Source: Setophaga petechia (taxonomy: Eukaryota; Chordata; Aves; Passeriformes; Parulidae). Taken from it: 64,000 nucleotides of DNA. This document shows positions 11,291-25,700 of this stretch, piece after piece. The notes below the pieces were generated by a model, which saw only the letters and a program-made list of their open reading frames with translations, was not told where the DNA came from and did not search any database. The stretch is from positions 41,601,291 to 41,665,290 of the forward strand of contig JANCRA010000003.1 of assembly GCA_024362935.1 (NCBI GenBank), written 5' to 3'. Position 1 is the stretch's first letter. Each line of letters starts with the position of its first letter. Both the position numbers and the translations under genes were made by a program.

Positions 11291-14200
11291 CCCAGCAAAA
11301 AGGGGAAAATTTGTCAAAAACATCACTTCTTTATACAAAGATAATACAAAACAGAAGTACTTGAATTATCTCAAACCATCACAGGTTTCCATTTTAGCCT
11401 CAGAATATTTGAGAGCTGTTTCTTAAAGTGAACCTCCTGGAAGCTTATAGAAGTCATGAAAGGGTCTCCTTATAACAGAATTGCCTTCCAAACTTCAGTA
11501 AAATTATCACTCTACATGACACAAGTATTTATTACTTTGACTGGCTTGCACTGCTGAAACAACATAAAATAAACGAAATTAACCCAACTCTCATCTGATC
11601 AAGGAAGAAGTTAGAATATACAACGGAATAGCCCTGAGTTTAAGCCAGTCATGGAGACAGGGGTTTAAATTAACATCATGAAGCACATATCTGTCATTGA
11701 GCAATACTGGTGTGTAGGAGGCTTTTCTGATGCTGTCTTCCTTTAAATCTCAATTTTGCCTAAAATTTGTTCTATAGCTACATTTTCACCTTTCCCCCCA
11801 TAGTCCATTACAACACCTGAATGAATGTTTATTTACTAGGAAACAAAAGCACTGGCTGACAGAAAAGCTTTGCTGTTCTGGTTAGACAAGATTGCCATTT
11901 GTCATGTTTTAGTAATGCAGTAAGAAAATTAGCCTTGCCTGCCCTCAGACAAAAGAAAAGTCACACTTCAGGTACCGGACAGAAACTGAGGACAGGATAC
12001 CACTGTGTCTACCAAGACTATGCTGTATGAACTTTGCCAAATAAGTCTCTTCCCCAGTTCTACAGCCAAAACTAAAGAAATTACTATAATCTACATTTTG
12101 CATTTTTTGCTTTGCATACTTTTGCTAAACTACTTGCTTTCAGGACTTTGTCAATACCAATGTGTACTGAGACTACAGGGATCAATGGGTAATTATGTCA
12201 AACTACTGTAATTCCTATTTAACTGAGAAATACCATTACTGTGAACATAGCAAAGACATCTTTTGAAAATGTCTGATGAAAATTGCTTCATGACTAGGAA
12301 GAGGCATGGAAGCTGCAGTGTTACTGCAAGGACGTACAGGCAGGTAAGGGAGATACAGATATATATAAATTATACCTAAATTCAGTGATAACACAGTACT
12401 TAAAAGTATTTTCACATTTTTCTAGGCTTCTGGGGAGGGGAAAGTGAACACTAGGCGATGTATTCACCCTGCATCTTGAACTACTTCTACACTTTGAAGG
12501 AACACTATGTGCATCAAGGAGATGTGCTCCAACACACAGTAAGTGAACCTTTCCCTTCCAACGTTCTGCTCTAAAAATTGTTTGAAACTGGGGAAAATAC
12601 ACAGTGTTCTACTATGCAAATAGCAACTTCCCTGTATAATTATAGTGCATTTTGCTGAGAATTGCATCATGGCTAGAATACTACCAAGAGGGCAAACATG
12701 TAACCACTATTCTTAGTTTGTTAGAAAATTTTTCCCACATTACATAAACATGTACACACCCGGACTTGGGCAGCACCATCAATCTTTTCATTGTCTTTAC
12801 TTTAGTAAAGGAACAGCTATTTTTCATTACAGTAGCTTCATTTTTATTATTGTTATGAAACAGATATTAAATTTTCTCCTTCAGCTTTCTTCACTGTTAT
12901 TTTTCCCTCGTCTTTACCACAGTGGCCTAAACTTTTTGTATTGGCATGCTGATTTAAAAAATAAACCTTAAAACTTCAGTAAAAGAATTCACTTCTAAAT
13001 GTGTATTGAACAGAAGAGTGTCAAGGATCCTCCTGATGTTTTGTTAAAATGAATGTGTGCACAGCTGACAAAAAGCATAAACAGGATGTATTAACAGTAT
13101 CACACACACTAACCAGAAGGAGCAAAACTAAAACACAGCAGATTATTGAAAATATCATCAAAACTTTACAAGCTCTTCCAATGTTGACCACAAGTATGAA
13201 CCATGCAAATTTCCTCTGAACAGATGCAGCCTTATATAATTTTAATTCTAGACATATCTCTGACAAAAAGTCAGCCAGTTCCACACCTGAGCAAGTCACA
13301 TTAAAAGAAAAGACACAACAGCTAAGAATTAAGCAGCTCAAAAGCTAACATTGATATACTGAGTCCACATTCAAGCATCTGACTGATTATATGTTGGAAT
13401 TCGGTTTTTCATTTCTTGGCCTGAAGGGTGCTAAAATACAGAATATATTCTGTTTCCAAATGTTCCCCTACAGGCTTAGTGTTAGAACAAAAAGGGCACG
13501 GTATTCTAACTAACTCTACAGGGTAAAATAAATTCCTTATTTTCTCCCCAATACATGTTTACATGTTCCATTTTTATACAAAGAACAAATGGTGAACTAA
13601 ATGAAATATTTAAAAATAATTCTTTTATCATAAAACAATATACTTGTTGCTTTAAATGACACAATATTCAAAACATCACTACTGCTGTTTCTGAAAGTAG
13701 TAAAATATTTTATTCCACAAATTAGGCTTTGCTTTGTTTGCATATGCAAGGTGTTCATGCATATTTGGAACCTAACCAGAGCTATAGCGTTTGTACGGTG
13801 ATTCTTGTTGAGGGATGTTGTTTCTTGTCTTTTCCTGTGAATAAATTCATAAAGAAAATGAAAAAAGACCCACCTAGCTGAAGTCAGTATTCATACCCAT
13901 CACGGTGTGGGTGCATATCAAAACACAGCACAGACAGAAGTAATACCAGTGAGAAGTCACATCCTGCTGCCAGTCCAGGCAGGGACAGACACCCAGTGCC
14001 CTGTAACCCCAGGCCTCTCCACAGCCCATAAAATCCTTTTTGTGTGCCTGATGGAAGAGGGAAGGTCTAGGGGTTAAAGGAAGACATTCACTTTCCAGCC
14101 CAAAGAAAATGGAGGAGTAACTATGCTCCACTGTCCAAGGATTCAGAGAGTCCTTTGGAAAACAAACCTCCCCAGACAAAACTTTATCTTTTAAACAGTC

Positions 14201-14771
14201 AGTTGGAGAGGGAATGATGTAGCATGGATTCATCTGGTAGCAACCAGCAGGGAGTAATGTACAGCTCCTCTGAGCTTTCACCTCACATGGCTATTGCTTT
14301 TTCTTCACCAGTAATGGTTTGTTGGGGGACAGCAGTTTTCAAGACAAAATGTGCCAGGCTTAACTTAAAATTTCTATAGAGACAAGATCTGTCAGGTATA
14401 GTCAGCATTGCATGCCCCTTCTTGTGGTTGAGTTGATCTGTTTTAACCTTGTAGATAAAATCAAAAGTTGTGTCCCCACTATGGTTTTTACAGCTTACAT
14501 ATTCTGATTATTTCACAATGAAAAAAGACACTGTTTTGATCGAAGAAGGTATTTTGCCTACATCAATATAGCAAGGTAGCAAAGAGCTGCTACTGCAGAC
14601 ACAGCACTTCTGAGGAAACCTGTGCTCTGCATACAAGTTTTAGCGTCACCTCTCACCCATGCCTCTGAGCTGTCCAAGTAAAACAAGCTATACTGGTAAA
14701 ATAAACACATTTTGCCAATAAGTACACTTGACTTTGTTCCAGCGCAGGTGTACTCTCAAAAACCTTCTTCA

Positions 14772-14885
<114 letters not shown>

Positions 14886-17800
14886 CTACACCACAGAACC
14901 TACCCAGTGCTTCCCTGACAAGCCTGATTTACTGGGATTGCACAAATCAAAGGTCCTGCACGTGCAGGAGATGCTGCAGCCACCTACCTGCTGCTGAGGA
15001 GCCCACAGAACAAGGCAGCCAAGGCAGGGTGGCTGCCCCATGTCCAGAGGTTCTTTCCAGGAGCCCTTGGGCAATCAGGTCCAGGCCACAGACTGAGCTC
15101 CCACACCTGGGGATGCTCAGCTACACTTTATGCCAGCACACCACAGCAACCAGAGCGGTTCTGGGGTCAGAACCAGCCTTCAGTTCTTGTCTGCCTTCCA
15201 TCTAGTTACCCCTGGAGTGAACCCAAAGCTCTATTAGCAAAAGCACACCTCCCATAAAGGCATCTGGCTTCAACTTTTGTATCTGACAAGGAAGAAAAAT
15301 CAGAGATTTTTGCAGTAGTTTGTTTCAATGCCTGATCACATCCATTGTTAAGCCACACATCCTTTGAATATCTGAAACCTCCTTATTTTAACATTCATAT
15401 TTCCAATTATAATTGCCATCCTTTGCCTGTTATAGCTTTCTTCTCCCTTTCTTTAAACTTCATTAGTTAGATATTATATTCACCTCTTCATCTTCTGAGT
15501 AATTTTTTTTAAAATCTCCTTATGCCTCATTATTAGAAAGCTTTTTCCCCAGTCTTTAAATACTGCAGGTCTTTTCAACCTTTCTAATTTAGAAGGTATT
15601 GAAGTGCCTACTCAAAACAGTGAAAGCATAACTGCTCAAAAGATCTGGAGCTCTCCTAAAATCTTAACAGGGATGAACAAGCACACAAAATTTCATCTGG
15701 ATCTCCATTCCCCAAAAAATTAGATAACCTGTTGCAAGCTGTAAATGTTTTAAGTTTCTGACATTTAGAAGTTCAGAGAATATTCACATCCCAAGTCAAC
15801 AAGAAGAATGCTATTTCTCATTATTTCAGCCATTATTTCTATTAAATCATCAATTTGTTTACATTATCCAGAGAGAAGAGCTATAAATATAACTCTTGTT
15901 TTATAAATATTTAATCAGCTTAGTAACAATTAGAATCATTTAATAATCACCATGGGTTATGCTACCTTTGATTAAAAACCTCACGGAGAAAAGAAAATAC
16001 ATTTCTCACCCACAACCAAAGGGATGGACGCCACAGCATGGTCATTCAAAATTAAGTTGTAAGAAACAAATGAAGAGCACATAGCAAAAATGTTATATCC
16101 TCCTTCCATATAGAATTATCACTGTGCTGATTCCACTGTCATCTTTGAATACCCTTGAGCAAAGAGCAGTTATTGATTTGAGCCAAATTATCTGACCCAA
16201 GGGAGAACATAATACAGCCTAAAACTTGAATGAGTTGTGTCATATCTGCTAATGTGACCATTAGTATGGAAAGCCACTCAGCTCCACTTTACTGCCCACT
16301 ATCTCCACTGCCTTCCTTATTCTTCCTTTCTTATACTCGGAAAGGAAAATGCCTTCTCCCATCCCTTACAAGGAACACATTTGGAGTGCAGCAGTGAGAG
16401 AGCCCAAAGTAAGTCATGCCTCCTGATTCCTTCAATACTGTTCATTGTCTCCCTTTAAAAAATGCTAGTTTAATGTGCAGAACTCAGGAAAGATAACCAA
16501 CCATACCTGAACTTGCTGAAAAACATGACCCACCCTCACTCTCCCCATAAACACACTCCATATACTCAGTGTCACTGAGGTACTTGATGGATGAGAAGAA
16601 ACCCAAGGCTTATGCAAGTCAAAACTTGCAGATATTTCCAAACTTCAACATGTTACACCTCTACTAAAAGTGAAAGCTGCAGTTCACCCTCTCCAGGGCT
16701 TCATTTACTGCCACGTTTCTAATTCCAGACAATCAGTTTCCAGCAAAACATGAAAGCCCATGCTCTCTCACCATGCAACAAAGTAAGCCAGATTTTCCTC
16801 CTGTACTGTAGACATGTGCTTTTGGACAACAACTTCTATTAGCAGATTGTTGCTTAAGAGAAACAGACTGGCAGTGAGAAACAGCTCAGCAGCTTGGCAT
16901 TTGTTCTACTTGTGTAACCCTTCACAAACAGCCTTGTATTTCCATGAAGGCAACAAACATCTGCTCTGTACACACACAAACATTAAATAATCCAGAAGCT
17001 ACAATGCTGTTCAAAAATTGTCTGAATGGATACATGGAAACAAAACCTGATTCATATTCCATGCTTTAAGAGCTAGGAGTGAAATCCTTGCAAAGAATTG
17101 GCAAAGATGTAGTACCCAGCATGGGCAACTACATCAGTTCCCATAAATGAGAGTGATAAGACCATACACAGAGCAAAAGCACACGCAGCTACTTGTCCCA
17201 TTGTGCCAAGGTGCCAGGACATGGTGTTAAGTACTGCTGTTGGAGGAAGTCAGAAGTGGTCCCAAACACAGGAAAACACTTGGAGAAACAGAAGGCTGGG
17301 ACTTGAGCATGGAGAGGTGCAGTCCAAGCAGAGCTGTTCAGTGCACACTCGTGTCAGAGCACTGTGAGAAAACACAGTGGCTGTGGCTCACCATGGCTGA
17401 AGATTACCAAAAAACAATAATCTCCTCACAGTCTTCCAGTTTTCTGACCACCCTCTGAAGGAACATTAAGCAGTAAAAATAAAGAAAATCAAGCCTGAGC
17501 ATTAAGTCTAAAACTTGAAATGTGTAGAAATCTGAAGAATGTATTTGGGACAACTAGGGAGTTACATTCCTATTATGTATGAGATGAAGCATGGTCTGAA
17601 ACACTTGTAAGTATTTTTTTAATCCTCAGAGAGCTGTCTGCTTTGAAATTGCATTGCCATATCCCAGTATGCACTTACAGGGCAGCAGACAAATTACAAT
17701 TAGTTTTCAAGAACATGACAATAAAAATATTTAACCTTCATTGCAACATAGTTTGTAACACAAACTGCCTCATCATTATACTTACTCATGCTATAGAACA

Positions 17801-19619
17801 GATTTAGTATTTATATTTATCAGATTTACTGTGATGTTTACTACTGATAAACTGTTCTGTGCATACAGAAGTGGAAATTCATGCTTTTTATTTCCTATTA
17901 AAGAGTGTCATGGTAGCAAAGTTGAAAATTTATTATACTATCCAGACTTTCAACACATGTAGACTATAAAAAGCTCAATTTATTTATTCAGTCCACTAAA
18001 TTTCTCCAAAACACTAAGAGACATTTTCCCTCCCACCAGAAGTTCTTCAGAACTCCTATAGTCAGTGCATGTGCTGATGGCCTGTGCCATCAGCAAACTT
18101 ACACAGGACATAACTTCTTTCCAGAACAAAACAGAAAAATGGGAACTGATGATTCCAAAACCACATTCTGAAAAACCCAAACCCTTATTTTTCTTGAACT
18201 ATTTTTAGGAGAGCTTATTCATAGGACTTTTCTCATACACAGTGACACTCCTATTTGCCCCATAGCTGACCATTGTGACTCCACCTGTTGATCACATACT
18301 GCATCATTGACTGCACAATTCACCACCAGAGAGCAAAATTATGGGGTTTTTTTACTTAAAAGGAGAGAATCAAGAAGAGATGTGAACCCTAACTTGGTTG
18401 AAATTGCCTCCATGAAAGTAAAATCTATTTTTGTAAACACCATAGCAGTGGATTTAACTTTAAAACACAGCAGCCTCAGTTTGTACTATTTTAAATTGAA
18501 ATGCTGAAATCAGAATAATGTTCAAAATTTAAGGTGGGAAAGGCTGAAGCTACTCTTGTTCACAGAATATGGGATACAATTGGCATAGATGTTAAAATCT
18601 AAATTAATTGACTTGGTTTTGGAGAAATGTGATTGCCACACCTAGATATCTTTGGAAGTCAGAAGAACCATTCTGTTGCTCTCCTGTACATTTTTACTGT
18701 CCTTACAAATTTATAAGGTTGCAGTCTGAGAGGGCTACAGTTACTTTTCTATGTGGCTTAAGCACATGTTCCTGCTCAGCCACTGCTCTTTGAAACTTAC
18801 TCTCAAGTTTAACAGCCTGTGACAAAAACTAACCCATAAAACTGAAAACAAGGGATTTGGGACAAGAGCCTGGAAGAAAAGGAGGAAAATAATGACAATC
18901 TTTCTATGTTTCAAAGCCTGAGTAAAAGTGGCCTAATAAAAACCACACATCCAGCTCTTTGTCACCTCTTGGCTGGTTTCTGTCTGATACAACAGAAGCC
19001 AGCAGATGCTGATGGGATGGGCAGTGGAAGAAGGGGCTGCTTCCCCAGGGCCCAGCCCAGGGGCTCTGGGGAGGCTGCAGCTGCCCAAGGCTCGTGCCCA
19101 GCAGCTGCCGTGGGCACCAGTCACTGCCTGCTGGCTTTTGTGTTTCAGAACAGGGAGAAAACACATTTTTCTCCTCCCTTGTCTGGGAAACAGGAAACAC
19201 ATTCTTATAAAGACTCTCCCACATACAGACTGGGCAGGAAAAAGGTGGAGTTTGGCAACATTAAGATTTGTTCTTCAAATGCAGACCAGTAATTATTGTA
19301 AGGTAAGCGACAGGATGGCTGGGCTTACTAATGTTTACTCACCCTGGTGCTGCTGTTTTCAAATGTATTTATATTTAATGCAGACTTACCCATAAATGTA
19401 AAAATCAGTTATTTTTACCTGAGTCTTCAGGTGGTGAGACCCTTGCACAGACTTTATTTACCTTTACATAAATGTGACAAATGTAAATAAATGTCTTTTT
19501 CAATAACTGTACAAGTTAATTCGTTCTTATGAGCCTTATAAAGTGGCTAGACATTTTTATCCATGTTTTACAAAGTATGCTGTTTCAAGTGGGGAATACA
19601 GCTCTCCAGAGCACAGGAA

Positions 19620-19652
19620 AGTTCTACACCTCCACTTCAGAGGTGTAGAACT
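19620..19652. repeat. Perfect inverted repeat (hairpin), 13-bp stem, 7-base loop
   Basis: GTTCTACACCTC (19621-19632), loop CACTTCA, then its exact reverse complement GAGGTGTAGAAC (19640-19651); one more A-T pair at 19620/19652 extends the stem to 13. The stem is too short for a typical microRNA precursor, and I see no terminal repeat of a known element. Confidence 0.95.
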
Positions 19653-22413
19653 CTATAAATCAGAACTCATAAATCAGTAGTAATATTGTCTTTAGCTCAG
19701 GGAAAAAAAAATTATTAGGACAGAAATATGTGTGGGTTTTCTAGGAAGGTCACTCACTTGTTAATAAATCTGTGTTTGAAAGGACAGATCTTGTTGATCA
19801 AATGTGCATCAGGAACACATTAAAAATAAGTAACAAAATAAGAATTAGTATGAATAGAAAGTTCTCCACTGGAAAAAACCACCAAGATGCTGGTTTGACA
19901 CTATTTGTTACGAGCTACCCCAAAAAAAAGGCCTAAAATAGCTTGATTGCATCACATACTAAGTTTGAGATGTTACTCACCTTTGCAGGAAGCACCTAAC
20001 ATCCAGACTGCTGAGTATTACAGTGCTAATCTGGATGGGAATCCACCTCTCTTTTTTCAAAAGTTTAAACTCAGCCATTGAGAAATTAATATTTTTTAGT
20101 GAAAACATTAAATGAACCTGCAAAAAAATCTGATTACTTTCAGTTCCTACACATGTACCTAAACTTGTGCTTGTCAAGGTCAGACTCAACAGTCTTTTAG
20201 AGCTTACAAAAAATAGTTTTGGTTTTTTTTTTTAGTAACCCTAAGTGCAGTGTCTTGAGCATATTACAAAATACAGCACTTAACCCCATAAAATTATTTA
20301 AATATGTAGTCAGTGTAATACCTCTTTGGTGTTCTGTGAGCCATCACTCATTACAAAAATCCTCTCACAAGCTCCATGAAATTAAATTATAATGAAAAAA
20401 TGATTAAATGCCCCAGAGAAAATGCCTTGTTACTGTATCTTGAATACATCCATAATTAAAACTGACTGAGAAGGCAAACACTTGTCTTGAAAAATAATGT
20501 GTTCAACACCTCTGAGTAATGTAGCTGCATGACTGCTGTGAAATAAAGCACCCAAACCAATAAACCCAAGAGGCACAGAGGCAGCAGCAGTGGTGCTGCT
20601 GCTCCCTCCCATTCAGCAGGAGCCTCTTGCCAATGCTTGAGGTTCCTAATCCTTAGCACCCCGTGGCATCACTGTTGTTCTCTCCCACACAGATGAAGTG
20701 AAAGAACTCCCATTTTCTTTTAGCTAAGCTGGCAGCACTAAGCACAGTGATGGTGTATGCTGCATTGTTGGCAGGACACAGCCCTGGGAATTGGAGACTT
20801 AAAAAAAATCATTAACAGGTTTTGGTTTTGCTTTTTCTTCCTTAGTTTAAAAGGGGGCCATATTCAAGAGTCCCCTTAAGACAGCTACAATTTATATCAT
20901 CATTATTATAGGTATGGTTTGACAGTGGGCATGGGAAGAAAGTATGCTCCCAATTCTCTTTTAATGGAAAGTCTGAATTCACTGGAAATGCTTTTTAAAT
21001 GGCTACACTTAATATAATTATTCAGTATCCTTTCACAGCAACAACCATTAAAAGCCTCTAGTCCTCAGAGCAGCTTAGGGGGAAGAAGCAGAAATAAACT
21101 GTCCAGTGCATATCAAGCTTCTGTATATGCAATTCACAGTAACTGATATAAAAGCTGACAGTTAATTTATTGCCCCTAGTTATTACTAATGAGCTATAAA
21201 TTTGGCTGTTAATAGTTCTGGTGTAAAACAGATAAATTATATGGCCAGTTTTAGAGGGCACTTCTTACCCTGCACACATACAACTTTCATTACAAGCCCT
21301 AGCCACAGTATGTACTCCAGAAAGCAGTTTACTTGCAGGGACAGAGGGAGGTGGCAGAGAAGGTGCCAAAAAAAGTTAAAAATTAGGCATGTGAAGTGTT
21401 TAGTTGTTCCCTGTTGTGGCCCCAGATTGTTAACGGAACATCTCTGTAATACTCAAATCCTAAGATGAGCACTTCCTACCACCTGAGATTCTGTATAAGA
21501 GCAAGGCTTGACAGTTCTCTTGAATTTGTATGACAACACTGTTGTATATCAAGAGGTGAGACATTCCCATTAAGTAAACACATACACTATGGGGGGATTA
21601 AAAAAAAGAAAGAAAAAATAGAGGGAGGGAAGAATACACACACAAGGCCTGCAAGAGCATATTCTGGAGTTCTGAATTAAATCTTTGCTTCTGAGAGAGA
21701 CTTATAAAATATCCATTAAGTTGCTGTTAGCTGCATGTAGATAAGCTGTGAGAATGAACATATACTCCTATAGGTTGTTCTTTGATTCAAATATTTCCAA
21801 AAGTTGGGAGACAAACTGATCAGGCTAGTTTTAAGAATATGTATCAAAATGAGCATACTTCTGTGCCACAGCCTCAGTCTTAATCACTTTTTCATATTAA
21901 AAAAAAAACAAAACAAAAACTTTTCTAATATGATGCTAAAGTATCGACTGGCAGAGAATACTGCAGTTTCAGAACTACATTATAAAATTATTTTACACTA
22001 TATGCCCCTGAGATCTATATAAATGGCTGACAAAGAGGTTACTCCCCCCCCAAAAATTGATATGTAATGTAAATACTTATTTTCTGTAAGTCATCTGCAG
22101 CATTCACCATGAAGAAGGCCCAGTTCAAAATCCATATTTGGGAATAACACTATTAATATAACACCAATGACTCACAGTGCAAGTTCTAATGAAATCTTTT
22201 ATTTAGAAGCATTACATTTATAATACTTTCCCCATATAAGGCTTGCAGTTTAAGCCTTTACACATACATTGTAAGCAAATATAAAAATGCTTAAACTACT
22301 TTTGAATGCTCACGCATGCAAAAAAAAATCCAAAGAAAACACATGTGAGATCATAAATCTTGTGTTGTAGGAGAAATCCTACGTGCACAGCTAGGCTGAA
22401 TATAAAGGGCAAT

Positions 22414-22757
22414 GGAATCACAGAATGGTTTGGGTTGGAAGGGACTTAAAGGTCATCCAGTTCCAACGCCACTGCGATGGGCAGAGCAGACCAGGTTCAA
22501 GGCCCCATCCAACTGCCCTTGAACACTGCCAAGGGTGGGTGGGGTATCCACAACCTCCCCATAAGCTGTTCCAGTGCCTCACCACCTCACAGTAGAGAAT
22601 TTCCCCTCTTTCAGTTTGAACCCCTTACTACAGTTCCTGATAAAGCAGCATCCCTCTCCTGCTTCCCTGTAGGCTCCCTTCACATACCAGAAAGCTGCTG
22701 TGAGTTCTGCACGCAACCTTCTCTTCTCCAGGCCAAACAACCCCCAGCTTTCTATAA
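22414..22757 (-). mobile_element. CR1 LINE, 3' fragment
   Basis: Read on the minus strand this is the 3' end of a chicken-repeat-1 non-LTR retrotransposon: it starts in the segment AGAAAGCTGGGGGTTGTTTG, continues through the untranslated stretch containing 'aggttgtggatacccc' and 'ttcaagggcagttgg', and ends CCAACCCAAACCATTCTGTG then ATTCC. CR1 elements are usually truncated at the 5' end and lack target-site duplications and poly(A), which fits. No intact reverse transcriptase or endonuclease is present, so the copy is dead. The overlapping 102-codon plus-strand open frame is a shadow of it. Confidence 0.93.
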
Positions 22758-25700
22758 ACTACTTTCTACAATTTTCTCAACCTGAATAGTTTAAATAGTT
22801 TAAAGGGGAAAAAAAACCCTCCCAACCCTCTATGAAACAAACACCATTCCTGAAGGTGAAGATTTACTCAAAGATCCAGAATTACAATTCTAGAAGCGGT
22901 TTGGTATTTTGCACTGCATTTCAAACTTAGCAAACACAAAGTAAGGTGGAGAGCAGCAGGAGTGCCCAGCATGCATAAATAATGCCAAAATGTCATGGAA
23001 TTGCTACAAATGGTAAGCTATAGTCACCACAGGGTGAAAGGGAGAAGACTACTGTCAATCCTGCTGTTTGCTTTCAAGGCCCTTGCATTCATCATCACCC
23101 TCTTTCCCCAGCTTTTGATGGCTCCATAACCTCTCCATACTGTTGCTGCAGTACAGCCAACAGGAAAACAAAAGGGCAGAGCACAGGGAAGAGCACAGGA
23201 GCCAGAACCTTCCCAGCACAGCAGGGCAGCAGTGGTCAGGAACAGCCAGAAACTCTTCCTGTGTGTGGGACATGGTGCGAGGCTGGAATCCTGTCCCTAT
23301 CCTTTGGCTGTGTCAGTTATGGAATGGCAGACATGGGATGCAGGGGAGTGAGTGGGAGACTTGAGCAATGTTCTATAAAGGAAACTTCTGCTGTTTATAG
23401 CATGAGAGTATTTGCCACATTTTGCTTGTCCTCAGGGGCTGCTCTCCCTCTGTACACACCCAGTAGTCAGAGCTGCCTTAGATGTCTACATCCAAACACC
23501 ATCCCTGCATACACTGCAGCAACCCTCCCTCTCCAAAAAGCAGCAAAATAAGGGCATTCTATGATAGGTAAGAAGCCATCTCACTTTGTAACTGAGGCAA
23601 TGAATGAAGATCACTGTCAGCTTCAGAAAGTGTAAGAGTAAAGCTGTAACTAAGTTACAAATGAGGAGAGGGCTACAGCTGACCAAGAAAGTACTAAGAT
23701 ACCAGGCAGCGCTCAGCCAGGGGGGCTGGCGTTTTGTACCTTGGCTTGCATTATCTGACACCATAAAGCATTCTAAAGACTACTCTCCAAAAATGGATTC
23801 CCAATCAAAAAAAAAAACCAAAAACCTTGGAGTGGATAATCTACATTTTTGGCCCTAATCTGATACATTTGTGCTGTGCTTTCCAAGGATAACAGTCTGT
23901 ACTGCTACCCTTAGATTTCCCCTTTTTTCATGACAGAAAATGTGGTAATTTGGGAGAACTGTAAAGAAGTTCAAACAGCTGCTTCTCCTCAGATAAGATA
24001 TTTGGGTGTTCATATTACCTCAGTCTGCCAGACAAGCTATTTCAACGAGCTTTCATGAGCTGTTTGTCACATCCTTCAAGGATATTTTTCCTGCAGTTGC
24101 AATGAGACTTAATAAAAAGGCAGTTCAAACTTCTGAAGTAGACTTACTATGTTCTTTCCCATTTCTACTTTTTTGGGCAAAACAAACATAAGATACTACT
24201 TTCTCTCCTTGGCTTGCTTTACGTCAGTACAAGACGGAAGCACACAAGAAAAACAAATTCTTTTTCAATTTCAGTACTTGGCTCAAAATCAAAAGTCATT
24301 AGTTTAAAGCAGTGGCTTGGAAAAGAGGAAACATCTTGGGGCCAACAATATTTTTTATCAGTCAGTGAGCATCCATTAATCATTAAGATATTCCAAAGTA
24401 TTTTGTCCCCATCCAACTTGAATTTGCTTCAAAGTAATGGTTAGTTCTGACTGTGATAATATACAATCACCTTCAGAAAAAAAATCCCTTCCATGCAGAG
24501 TGGAACTCAAAGAACATTTTCACAAGGGCCCAGGGCAGTGCTGATCAGAGGGGAGGTGCCCAACTATTTGAACTCTCAGCTGAAACACTGATGCAACAAT
24601 GACACAAGGTAAACACAAACCTTTTGAGGAAATCAAGCAAGTGCTCCTCAGCAGCACAGGCACTGAGGTGCTAAACTACAAATACTACATTTTCAAAGCT
24701 TTCACCCCCACCAGATCTCTGAATGCTATGTTCTTTTGGCACTTAATGTCCCAGGAAAACATGCCACATAGCAGTTATTCAGCAGCGGAGAGTCAGGTAG
24801 GGCAATGATAAGAAGATAAAAATTATTTATTAACATCTAAACGTTTTAAATTGTGCTACACATTTGTTTCAACAAATAATCTCTTGCACATGCTGTTCAG
24901 TTCCATCACCATAGGTTTGGGATGGCCACTGTGCAGGAGTTGCAGAGATTATTGCTCAGATTTAATAGCCATCAGTTGACATAGCCTTCTGAACCTGAAC
25001 TATCAGACCAAATGTGGTTCACTTGGCCTTGTCAAAATTGCCATGACAAGCAGAAGAGAATCATCACATGTCTCTCTGGCCAGGGTCATCAGAAAGCCCA
25101 GTGTGGGTGCAATTTTCACCTTGTAGGCTGTAGGTCAGTATTCCCTATGCTATTGGAAGAGAAGTCAGCAAGCTGCCAGCTGTCACTTGTACAGCTGGAC
25201 AATCTACTCAGCACTGCAGCAAAGCCTTCCTGCAGAGGGCATGGCCTTTGTGCAGGGACACCAGGAGGACACAGCTCTGTCTGCACCACTGTGAAGGCTG
25301 TAGGAATGCACAGGCCTGTACACAGGAAGTTTGACTTGTGACCAAAGTTCAACCTGTGTTGAGGTCATATCTTGTGAAATGCATGCTTGGATTTATACCC
25401 TTTCTTAAACTCAAGTCATTAGGAGAAAAAGGGGGAAATAAATGTGCAGTAAACAATATTTGTTATTTGACACCGTAACAGCCTGCAAAGACTTATACAG
25501 AGTATCACTAATTCCAAATGATAAAGGGTCAAGAGAAGACAAAAGAAGAAATAGCAATTGCAAAGACAAAAAAAAAATTGATGCTGCAATGATTACAGTG
25601 CCAGTGCATTTTTCAGTGTCACTGTGTCACAACACAGCTCCAAGCAAATAAATGAATATCTCCCAAGCTAAGATGACCTTCAAAAGAGATCGCTTATACA

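Noticed and set aside
22364..22382. Small hairpin GTAGGA-GAAA-TCCTAC
   Set aside because: A 6-bp stem is common by chance and nothing nearby gives it a role.
22477..22785. 102-codon plus-strand open frame
   Set aside because: Lies antisense within a CR1 fragment.
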